Shown piece after piece: positions 1 to 7,850 of a stretch of DNA of 64,000 bases. The DNA is from Streptosporangium sp. NBC_01755. Lineage in GTDB: Bacteria > Actinomycetota > Actinomycetes > Streptosporangiales > Streptosporangiaceae. The stretch spans positions 8,085,095 through 8,149,094 of the forward strand of contig NZ_CP109131.1 of the NCBI RefSeq assembly GCF_035917995.1, given 5' to 3'. Each line of letters begins with the position of its first letter. Within the stretch, counting starts at the first letter, position 1. The translations under genes were made by a program, and so were the position numbers. The notes below the pieces were generated by a model. It worked only from the letters and a program-made list of their open reading frames with translations, had not been told where the DNA came from and did no database searches.

Positions 1-400
1 CCTTCTCCGCGTCGATCAACTCGAACTTCGCGGTCACCGATTGTTCTCGGCCGCGAAGAAGGCCGCGGCTTTTTTTAGGAAGGAAAGCTTCTCGCGGAGT
101 TCGGAGTTTTCTCGCTCGAGTTCGCGCAGCCGGGCGCGCTCGGGGCCGCTGAGGGAGTGCGGTTCTTCTTCCGCGCGCGTTCGCTTGTAGGTGTTCACCC
201 AATTGCCGAGCGTGGTGTCGTGGACGCCGAACTCTCTGGCGACCTCGGCGATCGTACGGGGGCCGTCGAGGACCATGCGCACAGCTTCGTCCTTGAACTC
301 CTGGCTGAACCTACGCCTGGAACCTTTCGGCATGTTTCTATCTCCTTCGGACTGTTACCACCCTAGCGAGCGGCCTGTCCGGAATCTCTGGAGCACCTCA
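1..400 (-). mobile_element. IS3-family insertion sequence, left part (runs off window)
   Basis: An IS3-type orfA lies at 34-333 and is read leftward, so orfB would lie before base 1. Upstream of orfA, about 376-400, the minus strand begins TGAGGTGCTCCAGAGATTCC. This looks like an IS3 terminal inverted repeat, which typically starts with TG. The other end and the target duplication lie outside the window, so the boundary is tentative. Confidence 0.55.
34..333 (-). CDS. IS3 family transposase OrfA
   Basis: A 99-residue protein with the expected IS3 OrfA layout. An N-terminal helix-turn-helix region contains FSQEFKDEAVRMV and the recognition part EVAREFGVHDTTLGNWV (about residues 9-46). A leucine-rich coiled coil follows (about 66-95, LRELERENSELREKL). 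OrfA binds the IS ends and is normally joined to OrfB by -1 frameshifting near its 3' end. OrfB would lie before position 1. The length matches the family (about 90-105 residues). It appears intact, but whether the element is active cannot be judged from this part. Confidence 0.85.
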   Translation of the reverse strand: MPKGSRRRFSQEFKDEAVRMVLDGPRTIAEVAREFGVHDTTLGNWVNTYKRTRAEEEPHSLSGPERARLRELERENSELREKLSFLKKAAAFFAAENNR

Positions 401-576
401 GATTGGACCGCCACGGTAATCCGAACGTTCTCACCGCGGATCGGCCGTGCTCGCGCCTGTCCCAAGGACCGAGTGCTCTCAGTGCGCTGGTCGACGTTGA
501 GCGCTACGACAGCCCCCTTCCCGATGTGCTCGCCTTTTCACCCCCAAGCCTCGAGCATTGAGACTGGAGGAGGTCG

Positions 577-903
577 TCAGCGGGAGCGTCGGCGTGCTGC
601 CGGATCGTGTTCGGCGGTGATACGGGCGGAGGTCTCCTCGCCCAGGCGAACGTAGCGGCCGAGGCTGGCCAGGTGCTGGTGGCGGCTCTTGGCCTGCAAC
701 TCCGGCGCGGTGCGCCCGGCTTGGGCCAGATGTTGGAGCGCGCTGTGGCGCAGCTGGTGCAGCTTCCAGCCCTGGCCGTGCGGGTCGAGCTCGGCGGAAG
801 CGGTCTTGAACAGGTACTCGGCCCGCGGATAGGACAGCCGGCCGCGGCCGGTGACCGGGCAGATGTCGGCGGCCGCAGGCGCGCGTGGCCCGGAGACGGG
901 AGC
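577..903 (-). pseudogene. Tyrosine recombinase (phage integrase) remnant, C-terminal part
   Basis: The reading frame ending at 577 carries the C-terminal catalytic half of a tyrosine recombinase. It contains the HQLRHS box (HxxR motif), then HQHLASLGRYV, which fits the H/W-plus-tyrosine nucleophile region. Homology-like sequence starts near ADICPVTGRGRL at about 903. The N-terminal DNA-binding half and the first catalytic arginine are missing, and the frame upstream looks random. This is therefore a decayed integrase from an integrated element or integron-like recombinase, not a working gene. Confidence 0.6.
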
Positions 904-1268
904 GCGCCGGTCGGTAATCCTCGGTCTCGGTAGGCAACGCAAAAGGGCAATAACCAGGGTTTTTGGCACCGTTAGATCATGGTAAGCAACAATAGAAACG
1001 GCATGGAATCGGACTTCTAATCCGACGGTCGCAGCGGGATGAGCCCCCGAGCCGGGAAACTCGGGGCCGTACGAAGTCATTAGGTTCGAATCCTGCAGGG
1101 TGCGCGATCAGGACCAGCGAAAACCCTTGCCTGACCTGCGGCGACGCAGGCACGCGAGGGTTCTTCATGTCCGGCCGTCTACAGTTGGCGCCGGGCGTTT
1201 GCGGCTGATCCTTCCCAATGCCTTCCCACGGGATCAGGATCGATCATCGCTCCCCCAGCATTCCAGCC
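904..1268. other. Intergenic region with hairpin and tRNA-like fragment
   Basis: No convincing gene. A strong hairpin, CCCCGAG / CTCGGGG with an 8-nt loop, sits at about 1046-1067 but has no T-tract. A tRNA 3'-end-like segment follows at 1080-1104. Short open frames here have no protein-like composition. Confidence 0.4.
1080..1104 (+). other. tRNA T-arm-like fragment (possible old attachment site)
   Basis: The segment contains GGTTCGAATCC, the classic T-loop and closing pairs. The stem TTAGG/CCTGC gives three Watson-Crick pairs and one wobble. A 7-nt acceptor-like stretch follows. No matching 5' acceptor half exists within 100 bases upstream, so this is not an intact tRNA. The nearby integrase remnant makes a leftover att core plausible, but the poor stem keeps confidence low. 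Confidence 0.3.
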
Positions 1269-2192
1269 CTACGTCTGAGAACCGTCCGAGGCACCCGGCT
1301 CACGGCCGAGGGGGGCGCCTGCCCAGGCCGGTAGAGGCTCGCATCGCCTCCTCCACTCCGAAGGCGGACGGGCGCTCCCTGAAGCCGCGATGATGCCGCC
1401 GACGATGGCGCAGGTGGTGTCGATGTCACCACCTGCCGCTGCGGTGGTCCACATGGCCGCTTCGAAGTCCTGGCGTTCGCGAGCGGCGACCCAGAGGGTG
1501 AAGGGCACCGTGTCGTGCGCGCTGACCTGTCGCCCGTTACCCAGCATCGTGGCGGCGAGGCCGGGATCACTGATGGTGAGGAGTCGCCTGGCCTCGGCGA
1601 TGCCGTCGCGAACCATGCTCGCGGGCACGTGTTCCCTGATCCTGTCCAGGAACCCCCCTGGCGAGAGACCAGGCTCCGTGGCAGTCGTCGCCGCGGCCAC
1701 GGCCACGGCTATCGCGCCGGCCACCGCTTCAGGGTGGGTGTGGGTGACCTGTGCCGACAGGGCGGCCTGGTGGACGACGTTCGCGAGATCGTCGGCGAAC
1801 CAGGCACCGAGCGGCGCCACCCGCATCGCGGCGCCGTTGCCCCATGAGCCCTTGCCGTCGAACAGCTCGGCCGAGAGCATCCGCCAGTCACCGCCCTCAC
1901 GGACGAGGCGGAGCATTCGGTTGGTGGCCGGGCCGTACCCGCGGTCGAAGTCGTGACGGGTGGCGAAGCCGGCGGCGAGCCGATCCTGGTCGACGGTGCC
2001 GTGGTCAGCCAGGACGCGGTAGACGGAACACGCCATCTCGGTGTCATCGGTCCACTGCCACGGGTCGGGCGGGAGCAGACGGCCGGACAGAGCATGCTGG
2101 TTGGCCGGAACGAAGAACTGGGAACCGAAGGCGTCGCCCAGAGCCAGGCCGTGAAGAGACGCGGTGGCACGCACAAGAAAATCAGAGGACAT
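1269..2192 (-). CDS. ADP-ribosylglycohydrolase family protein
   Basis: A predicted 307-residue hydrolase of the ADP-ribosylglycohydrolase (DraG/ARH) family, which removes ADP-ribose from proteins, nucleic acids or small molecules using two Mg ions. The N-terminal GLALGDAFG (about 15-23) and WTDDTEMA (about 47-54) supply the first metal ligands. GNGAAMRVAPLG lies in the middle, and GGDIDTTCAIVGG (about 254-266) carries the C-terminal metal-binding aspartates. All key motifs are intact. Starts at 2192 and 2201 are both possible and neither has a clear ribosome site. The gene stands alone, just downstream of the CRISPR-like repeats. Its substrate cannot be inferred. Confidence 0.85.
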   Translation of the reverse strand: MSSDFLVRATASLHGLALGDAFGSQFFVPANQHALSGRLLPPDPWQWTDDTEMACSVYRVLADHGTVDQDRLAAGFATRHDFDRGYGPATNRMLRLVREGGDWRMLSAELFDGKGSWGNGAAMRVAPLGAWFADDLANVVHQAALSAQVTHTHPEAVAGAIAVAVAAATTATEPGLSPGGFLDRIREHVPASMVRDGIAEARRLLTISDPGLAATMLGNGRQVSAHDTVPFTLWVAARERQDFEAAMWTTAAAGGDIDTTCAIVGGIIAASGSARPPSEWRRRCEPLPAWAGAPLGREPGASDGSQT

Positions 2193-2245
2193 CCCCTTCA
2201 TTGTGGGGTACGCCGCACGTTCACCGTCATGACGGGAGAAGCGGC

Positions 2246-2493
2246 CCCGGCCCACGTTCCCAGCCGAGCCTCATTGCGGGAACATCCGCACCAAGAAAAT
2301 CGACCCTCCAACCTGGCTTCATCGCTGGGCCTCATTGCGGGATCGCCTTCTCCGCGTCCGTCGCAGAAATCCCGTAGCCTTTCCATCCCGACTTCATCGC
2401 CGGGCCTCATTGCGGGACCCGCTTGGACAGGGCATCCAGGACCGCGACGCGGAGGCTCCATCCCGGTTTCACCGCCGGGCCTCATTGCGGGTC
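2246..2493 (-). CRISPR. Small degenerate CRISPR-like array, no cas genes nearby
   Basis: Three 37-bp repeats lie at 2307-2343, 2382-2418 and 2457-2493, with a fourth, degenerate one near 2246-2282. Read on the minus strand they share CCCGCAATGAGGCCCGGC, then GATGAA, then a complementary GCCGGGATGGA end, so each could form a short hairpin. Neighbouring repeats differ at 4-5 of 37 positions. The intervals are 38, 38 and 24 bp and unrelated in sequence. The repeat at the low-coordinate end is the degraded one, so a leader would lie beyond 2493. No cas gene is visible in the window. Confidence 0.6.
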
Positions 2494-2854
2494 CCACAGC
2501 CACATCACCATGGCACAGCTCTGCGTGACTAAGCGCGTGACAACCATGGCGAACGGCGGCGGACTCTCACGGTCCTTCACGGACCGCTCTCGCAGGTGGG
2601 CCCCCTCGATGGTGCTGAACACAAAGGTGTTTTGACTGCTTGCGGAGGAGGAGGCCGCTGGTTCGACTCCAGCCAGAGGTGCTGTACCAGGCAACCGGAT
2701 GTCCCCCATGGCCGAACACCCCGATACGGGAATGCGCTCCAGTGCGACATTCCTCATCAAAAGCACACAACTCCTCAACGGTGGCACGCGTGGACATGTC
2801 TTCGTGAGTCGTCATAACGATCAACATAAACGATCAAGCGTGCACCCGCCGATC
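2494..2854. other. Intergenic region flanking the CRISPR-like array
   Basis: No supported gene. It holds a hairpin (CGGTCC, TTCAC loop, GGACCG; 2570-2586) and a second tRNA T-arm-like fragment (2657-2681). If the repeats are a CRISPR, the leader would be in the first 100-150 bases, but no diagnostic leader motif is recognised. Confidence 0.35.
2657..2681 (+). other. tRNA T-arm-like fragment
   Basis: GCTGG - TTCGACT - CCAGC forms a perfect 5-bp T stem with a canonical 7-nt T loop. It is followed by a 7-nt acceptor-like strand (CAGAGGT) and a discriminator-like G. No complementary 5' acceptor strand or anticodon arm is found upstream, so this is at most the 3' end of a tRNA or tmRNA left by an integration or deletion. 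Confidence 0.35.
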
Positions 2855-3445
2855 TCACCCCGCGCGGGCGGCGGCGATGAAGTCCCTGATGAGCCCGGAG
2901 TCCTTCACCCCCGGGGCGACCTCCACGCCACTCGACACGTCGACCCCCCAGGGCCTGGCCGCGGTGATCGCCTCGGCCACGTTCGACGGGGTCAGGCCCC
3001 CGGCCAGCATCCAGCGGCCCTCCGGGCGTCCGCGCACGGCCGCCCAGTCCCACGGCTCCCCCGAGCCCGGCCTGGGCGCGTCCACAATGAGCAGGTCCTC
3101 GTCGAAGGCGCCGCAGCGCAGGTCGGTGCTCGCGGCCCCGGCGCGGACCAGCATGACGCCGAGGTCCTTCAGCGCGGTGAAGTCCGCGTGCGGGTGCTCG
3201 CCGTGCAGTTGGACGGCGCGTACCCCTGACTCCAGGGTGGCCGCCCTGACCTCCTCGGAGGGCTCACCGGCGAACACCGCCACGGTCAGCACGTGTGGCG
3301 GCACCGCCGAGGCCAGCTCACGCGCCCGCGCTGGGGTGACCCGTCGCGAGCTCCTGGTGAGGACGAATCCGATGGCGTCGGCGCCCGCCTCGACGGCGGC
3401 CGTCACATGTCCGGGCTCGCGCAGCCCGCAGATCTTCACATACAC
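2855..3445 (-). CDS. trpF: Phosphoribosylanthranilate isomerase
   Basis: A 196-residue TIM-barrel enzyme of tryptophan synthesis that converts N-(5'-phosphoribosyl)anthranilate to CdRP by Amadori rearrangement. The N-terminal VKICG places the catalytic Cys, GADAIGFV follows, AVQLHG is the central strand, the aspartate of LLIVDAP fits the general acid, and the phosphate-binding strands LAGGLTPSNV and GVDVSSGVE end the barrel. The GTG at 3445 gives the family length; the open frame upstream is spurious. No other trp gene is adjacent, as is common for trpF in actinomycetes. Confidence 0.93.
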   Translation of the reverse strand: MYVKICGLREPGHVTAAVEAGADAIGFVLTRSSRRVTPARARELASAVPPHVLTVAVFAGEPSEEVRAATLESGVRAVQLHGEHPHADFTALKDLGVMLVRAGAASTDLRCGAFDEDLLIVDAPRPGSGEPWDWAAVRGRPEGRWMLAGGLTPSNVAEAITAARPWGVDVSSGVEVAPGVKDSGLIRDFIAAARAG

Positions 3446-3525
3446 CCTGTGTACGTTAGCCCGTTCTCCGCCCGCGACCGGCCGACGGCAGGGTTCCCGC
3501 CCCTGACGCCGGGACGGCCAGAGCG

Positions 3526-5142
3526 TCAAAGGGCATTCAGGAACCTCGCGGCGATCGGCGCCGCGATCGTGCCCCCGGCGCCGCCGTGCCGGACGAACAC
3601 CGCGAAGGCCAGGGAGCCCCGGTAGCCGATGAACCAGGCGTGGTCCCCGCCGTCCACGACCTCCGCGGTGCCGGTCTTGCCCGCGGTGTCCGGTGGGAGG
3701 CCCGCCCCGGCGGCCGTACCCCGGCTGACCGCGGCGCCCATCATCGTCCGCAGGCCCGAGGCCACCCCCTCGTCCAGCGGCACCGGCTGCGGCGAGTCCG
3801 CAGGGGGCTCGGCGGTCGTGATCGCGGGTCTCCACACGCCGCTCGCGACCGCGGCTGCGACCTCGGCCATGCAGAGCGGGCTGGCCTGCACCGAGTTCTG
3901 GCCGATGGCGTCGGAACCCAGCTGGTCCGGGCCCTCGTACGGCTGAATCCGGCAGGAGCTCAACCCCGGCTTCTCCCGGAACCCGAACCGCTCCGCCGCC
4001 TCGGCGCGCAGCCGGTCGTCCTGCAACCGCTCGTACGCCTGCTGGGCGAAGGTGGTGTTACAGGAGAGCGCGAAGGCCGTGCTGAGGCTCACGGTGCCGT
4101 GGTCGACACCGTCGGAGTCGGTGAAACTCCTGCCGTTCGGAATCGTGTAGCCCGCCGGGCAGGCCACCTGCGACTCCGGAGTCATGCCGTTGCGCAGCAG
4201 CGCGGCCGCGGTCACCACCTTAAACGTCGAGCCCGGCGGGTAGAGGCCGTTGAACGCCTCCCTGCCGCCCAGCCCGTCCGCCACCGCGCGCACCTGGCCC
4301 GTCTTGATGTCCACCGCCACGATCGCGGCGGGCTGCTCGACACCGTCCAGGGCACGGGCGGCAGCTGCCTGGACCGGCTGGGAGATCGTGGTCTTCTTCC
4401 CCGAGGGCGGCCGGGGCGAGGAGGCCAGCAGCACCCGGCCGGAGCTCTCCTCCTCCAGCTTCGCATCGAGGACCGTGTCACCCAGCCCGGTGAAGTAGTC
4501 GCCCGCCCTGCTGTCGCGGGGGAACGGCACCCCCTCGCGGGTCAGCGTGGCCGGGCGCCGGACCTCCGTCTCCTTCAGCACCAGGCGCCCCCCGTCCTTG
4601 AGCGCGGGGTGCATCGTCTCCGGACTCCAGAGCACCTTCCAGGTGTCCGCCCGCATCACCAGGCGCAGGACCGAGGTGAACGGCCAGCGGCCCAGACCCG
4701 CGACCTCCCTCACCCCAGTGAAGGACAACTCGGCCGCCTCGCTTTCACGGTGCAGCTCGCCGGGGGCGAGGGAGGACAACGAGGCCCGCAGATCGGCGTC
4801 GAACCGGCGGTGCCGGTCGGCGAAGTCGGCCGGAGGATCGGCGACCAGGTCCGCCATGGTGGCGAGATCACCGGACTGCCAGGCGGTGAGGTATCTCGCC
4901 CCGGCCTGCCCGGGACCGTCCTGCGGGGTCGGTGTGACCAGGGTCGGTGTGACCGGGGTCGGTGTGACCGGCGCCGGATCGGACAGGGTCAGCTTCTGGT
5001 CGGGCCGCGACTCCTCGGTGGAGGTGGACCGCGGCGACGGCGAGGCCACCACCGCCCCCGGTGCCGCCATCACCCCGTACACACCGAAGGCGACGATCGC
5101 GACCGCCGAGGCTGCCAGCACGAGGAGCCGTCGATCCCGCAT
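3526..5142 (-). CDS. Penicillin-binding protein (NTF2-like plus transpeptidase, class B type)
   Basis: A 538-residue cell-wall DD-transpeptidase. A single N-terminal membrane segment (about 6-28) anchors it, followed by a Pro/Thr linker with a VTPTP repeat (about 59-73) and an NTF2-like MecA-N type domain (about 78-180). The transpeptidase domain has all three active-site boxes: STFK (305-308), SCN (360-362) and KTG (489-491). A Shine-Dalgarno-like GGAG lies about 9 nt before the ATG. It would cross-link peptidoglycan outside the membrane. Domain order is that of PbpA/MecA-like class B enzymes, but it is shorter than the main FtsI-type proteins. Confidence 0.9.
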   Translation of the reverse strand: MRDRRLLVLAASAVAIVAFGVYGVMAAPGAVVASPSPRSTSTEESRPDQKLTLSDPAPVTPTPVTPTLVTPTPQDGPGQAGARYLTAWQSGDLATMADLVADPPADFADRHRRFDADLRASLSSLAPGELHRESEAAELSFTGVREVAGLGRWPFTSVLRLVMRADTWKVLWSPETMHPALKDGGRLVLKETEVRRPATLTREGVPFPRDSRAGDYFTGLGDTVLDAKLEEESSGRVLLASSPRPPSGKKTTISQPVQAAAARALDGVEQPAAIVAVDIKTGQVRAVADGLGGREAFNGLYPPGSTFKVVTAAALLRNGMTPESQVACPAGYTIPNGRSFTDSDGVDHGTVSLSTAFALSCNTTFAQQAYERLQDDRLRAEAAERFGFREKPGLSSCRIQPYEGPDQLGSDAIGQNSVQASPLCMAEVAAAVASGVWRPAITTAEPPADSPQPVPLDEGVASGLRTMMGAAVSRGTAAGAGLPPDTAGKTGTAEVVDGGDHAWFIGYRGSLAFAVFVRHGGAGGTIAAPIAARFLNAL

Positions 5143-5249
5143 AACCGTTTACTCCCCTGGGTTTCCACGGTTGCTCACCAGCGAAAAGATCGTAAAGGTG
5201 ATGACCAGTGGTGAACCAGGCTTTTCTGGACTTCGGTACCGGAGCGTGG

Positions 5250-6068
5250 CTACCGGAGACCGTCGAAAAGATCGTCCTCGCGGTCGGCGGCGGCCGGGAC
5301 ACGGTTGATGTGGCGGATGAAGGACTCGTACGCGAACGCCTGGTGCTGCGCCTCGGCGGGCATACGCAGCAGGAAGATGTTCTCGCCCTGGCTCGCGTGC
5401 GCCTCCAGCGCCTTGCGCTTGCGCTCCACCTGGTCCGACACATCGACCACGGCGGTGATCTCCTCCTCAGGAACGCCGAAGTCGTCGGGAAGCTCCAGGT
5501 CCTCGGGGGCCTCACCGGTCGAGCGGAGATAGGCGAACATCTCGGCGATCCGCTCGCGGGGCACCGCCGTGTAGTAGAGCTTGCCGGGAATTCCACTGGC
5601 CTCGGCCGCGGCGACCGCGATCCGGTGTGCCTGGATGTGGTCGGGGTGACCGTATCCACCGTTCTCGTCGTAGGTGACGACGACCTGCGGGCGGTAATGC
5701 TCCATCAGCGCGACGAGCCTGCCCACGGCCTGCTCGAACGGGATGTTAGCGAAGGAATCCGGTGCCTTATTGGCGGCCCAGCCGACCATGCCAGAGTCGC
5801 GGTAGCCGAGCAACTCCAAGTGGTCGATCCCTAGATGGGCCACGGACTCGCGGAGCTCGTCCAGCCGCCGCGCGCTCACCGCCGCCTCGTCGTGGCCAGG
5901 ATCCCCCGGCTTCACCCCACCGGGGCCGTCGCCCTGCTCACCGTTGGTACAGGTGACTAGGACGGTGCGGACGCCCTCGTCTGCGTACTTGGCGAAGACA
6001 CCGCCTGTGCCGAGCACCTCATCGTCGGGATGGGCGTGAACGGCCATTAACGTCAACTCGTTATCCAT
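5250..6068 (-). CDS. PIG-L family zinc deacetylase/amidase (MshB/Mca-like)
   Basis: A predicted 272-residue LmbE/PIG-L protein. AHPDDE (12-17) and HPDH (141-144) are the zinc and catalytic motifs of GlcNAc deacetylases. The block around YADEGVRTVLVTCTNGE and YDENGGYGHPDH is close to the mycothiol enzymes MshB (GlcNAc-Ins deacetylase) and Mca (mycothiol conjugate amidase). Which of these it is cannot be decided by eye. The start at 6068 places the first motif at its usual distance; a GTG at 6113 is an alternative. Neither has a strong ribosome site. It lies alone downstream of the transpeptidase. Confidence 0.8.
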   Translation of the reverse strand: MDNELTLMAVHAHPDDEVLGTGGVFAKYADEGVRTVLVTCTNGEQGDGPGGVKPGDPGHDEAAVSARRLDELRESVAHLGIDHLELLGYRDSGMVGWAANKAPDSFANIPFEQAVGRLVALMEHYRPQVVVTYDENGGYGHPDHIQAHRIAVAAAEASGIPGKLYYTAVPRERIAEMFAYLRSTGEAPEDLELPDDFGVPEEEITAVVDVSDQVERKRKALEAHASQGENIFLLRMPAEAQHQAFAYESFIRHINRVPAAADREDDLFDGLR

Positions 6069-6167
6069 GAGTTTCGACCCATTCGTAGGAAATAGTCTTG
6101 CGGACCGGCCCACTCTACGGCGACCACCGAGGAGCCGAGATTGGCAGGCGAAGCACCGGGACTGCGT

Positions 6168-6370
6168 CTAGATCATGTCGGCGACGGACTCGTCCCAGTC
6201 CCGCATCAGCGCGTCGTGAAGGCCCACCAGCGCGGCCCGAGCGTTCGTGAAGGCGACGCCGACCGAGTTGTGGCCGACGCGGCCGTCCACGTCGACTCCG
6301 GCGCCCCGCAACACCTCCGCCAGATGGTCGAGGTCCCTGTACACCTGCGCGGCCGCGCCCGCCACCGTAC
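6168..6370 (-). pseudogene. Hypothetical protein fragment (C-terminal end)
   Basis: The last ~65 codons of a protein-like frame (containing VYRDLDHLAEVLRGAGVDVDG and ending RDWDESVADMI) stop at 6168. Codon usage is typical of the genome. Upstream of about 6370 the frame loses protein character, where the opposite strand takes over with a different coding-like frame. It looks like a 5'-truncated gene of unknown family. Confidence 0.4.
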
Positions 6371-6795
6371 GGGCACGGCTCGCCGAACTACGAGCCCACA
6401 TCGAGGGCGAAGGCAAAGGCGCCGTCCACGCCGAGTGCTACGACGTCGGCAAGCCCGGTCCCGGTGTCGAAGCCCTGCTGGCGCTGGTCCGCGCCCTCGC
6501 CGTCGACGAAGTCCTGGTCGACGACGCCGCCAGGTTCGGCCGCTCCGCCCATCCGGTGCTCGAGGCCGCACAGCGGCCGTCGGTGCGGGTCCAGACTCTG
6601 GAGGCCATCCAGGAGAAGGGCACCCATGTTCCCGGCGACCTACAACAGCGGCTGCGTGAGATGTTCGACGACGTCGACCCAGACATGCTGGCTGAGCGGG
6701 CGCCCGCCTGGCTCCACGGCGGGGCTCTGTCGGTGGCCCGCGCCCAGATGGAGGAAGCCCATGCAGCGCTGGAGGACGCCATGCGGCCAGGCTGA
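6370..6795 (+). pseudogene. Hypothetical protein fragment (C-terminal end)
   Basis: A coding-like frame of about 140 codons ends at 6795. It contains ALVRALAVDEVLVDDAARFG, a strand-helix pattern, and an acidic helix-rich tail. Its upstream part before about 6370 is non-protein-like and overlaps the fragment on the other strand. The family is not recognised; a Rossmann-like or eRF1-like fold is only a guess. Two C-terminal fragments facing away from one joint suggest a rearrangement scar. Confidence 0.4.
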
Positions 6796-6814
6796 GTCAC
6801 TGACCGGCAATTAG

Positions 6815-7810
6815 TTACGAAGTGATACCGTCGCTCGCTCGAAACTCGGCTGTAATCCGGTCGAGCCGCTCGGTCTGGCCCGAGAGGTCCTTCAGGTCCA
6901 CCATTGGCGGTGGCGCGAGCTGGATGTGGTGCAACCCTGCCTGTTGATACTCAAACAGGACCTCTAGGATCTGCTGCTCACTGCCGACGAGTGGATTGGT
7001 GCTGTCCCTCCTGGCCCGCGCCTGCACCCAAGACGTCAGCCGGAGCGAGAGGGTCAGCGCATCCGAAGGTCGCCCGTTCTCCTCGAGCAGCTCCCGAAGG
7101 CGAGTCACCGCCTTCTTAGCGGCGTCTGGAGACAGTTGAGCCCCATGCCACCCCGACCCGAGGCGCGCAGCCCGCTGCAGGGCCGGCTCGCTGTTGCCCC
7201 CGATCCACACCGGCAGCTCGCGGCCCTGCGGAGGCTTGGGATACATCTGCACGCCCGGTGAGACGCGCACCGATGGAGAATGAAAGCCTTCGTCGGTCGA
7301 CGGGCCCCACAGGTAGCGCATGCACTTGATGTAGTCGTCCGTCCGCGGGCCGCGCCCTGCCCAGGTGGCGCCGACGGCGTCGTACTCCTCGCGCAGCCAT
7401 CCCGTCCCGGTACCGACGATCAGCCGGCCGTTCGACAGCACGTCGATCGCGGCGAGCATCTTGGCCGCCAGCACGGGATGGCGCAGCGGAGTGACCATAA
7501 TCCCGATACCAAGGCGGACGCGCGAGGTGAGCCCGGCGAGGTAGGACAACAACGTCAACGGCTCGAATACAGGGTCACTGGCGGGCATGCCTCCCAGCCC
7601 CACCTGGGTGAAGTCCTCCAGGGCCCCCGAGGGCACGGCACGGCCGAAGTTCGGATGCCGGGATCGGATGCGGTCTGCGAGCACGATGTGGTCGCCCACC
7701 CAGATGTCGTCGAACCGTGTGGCCCTGTCGGCCAGTTCCGCGAGCCGTGTCAGCTCGGGCACGTCGATGCCCTGAGCCATGAAGTTGGGAATGAAGAGCC
7801 CGAATCTCAC
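6815..7810 (-). CDS. LLM-class (F420-dependent type) oxidoreductase
   Basis: A 331-residue luciferase-like TIM barrel. The N-terminus reads RFGLFIPNF, then DDIWVGDHIVL (about 35-45), RVRLGIGIMVTPLRHP and GRLIVGTGTGW, which are typical of actinobacterial F420- or FMN-dependent oxidoreductases and monooxygenases. The GTG at 7810 follows a GAGG-type ribosome site and puts the barrel strand at residue 2; the longer frame to 7870 is unlikely. It is the last gene of the leftward sulfatase arm, 40 bp after the sulfatase stop. Its place suggests oxidation of a pathway intermediate, possibly at a C-S or C-O bond, but this is inference. Confidence 0.85.
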   Translation of the reverse strand: MRFGLFIPNFMAQGIDVPELTRLAELADRATRFDDIWVGDHIVLADRIRSRHPNFGRAVPSGALEDFTQVGLGGMPASDPVFEPLTLLSYLAGLTSRVRLGIGIMVTPLRHPVLAAKMLAAIDVLSNGRLIVGTGTGWLREEYDAVGATWAGRGPRTDDYIKCMRYLWGPSTDEGFHSPSVRVSPGVQMYPKPPQGRELPVWIGGNSEPALQRAARLGSGWHGAQLSPDAAKKAVTRLRELLEENGRPSDALTLSLRLTSWVQARARRDSTNPLVGSEQQILEVLFEYQQAGLHHIQLAPPPMVDLKDLSGQTERLDRITAEFRASDGITS

Positions 7811-7850
7811 GTCGCCGTCCACCTCACCTGAATCACCGTCGCCATGCCGC

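Noticed and set aside
1080..1104. Intact tRNA gene
   Set aside because: No 5' acceptor, D or anticodon arm can be paired upstream.
977..1168. Minus-strand frame with AHPAGFEPN as a possible small protein
   Set aside because: The AGFEP motif is the usual antisense translation of a tRNA T-arm; the DNA explains it.
2198..2503. A repetitive protein (GPAMRPGGE repeats) on the minus strand
   Set aside because: The repetition follows a 37-bp DNA repeat with unrelated intervals, better explained as a CRISPR-like array than a coding repeat.
2482..2787. Minus-strand frame LAGVEPAASS as a protein
   Set aside because: It is antisense to the second T-arm-like fragment and to non-coding DNA.
2855..3835. 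A 326-residue TrpF with a long N-terminal extension
   Set aside because: The extension is antisense to the transpeptidase gene end and has Arg/Gly-rich shadow composition; the GTG at 3445 gives the family size.
3586..5214. Long plus-strand frame opposite the penicillin-binding protein
   Set aside because: Shadow frame; the minus strand has all transpeptidase motifs.
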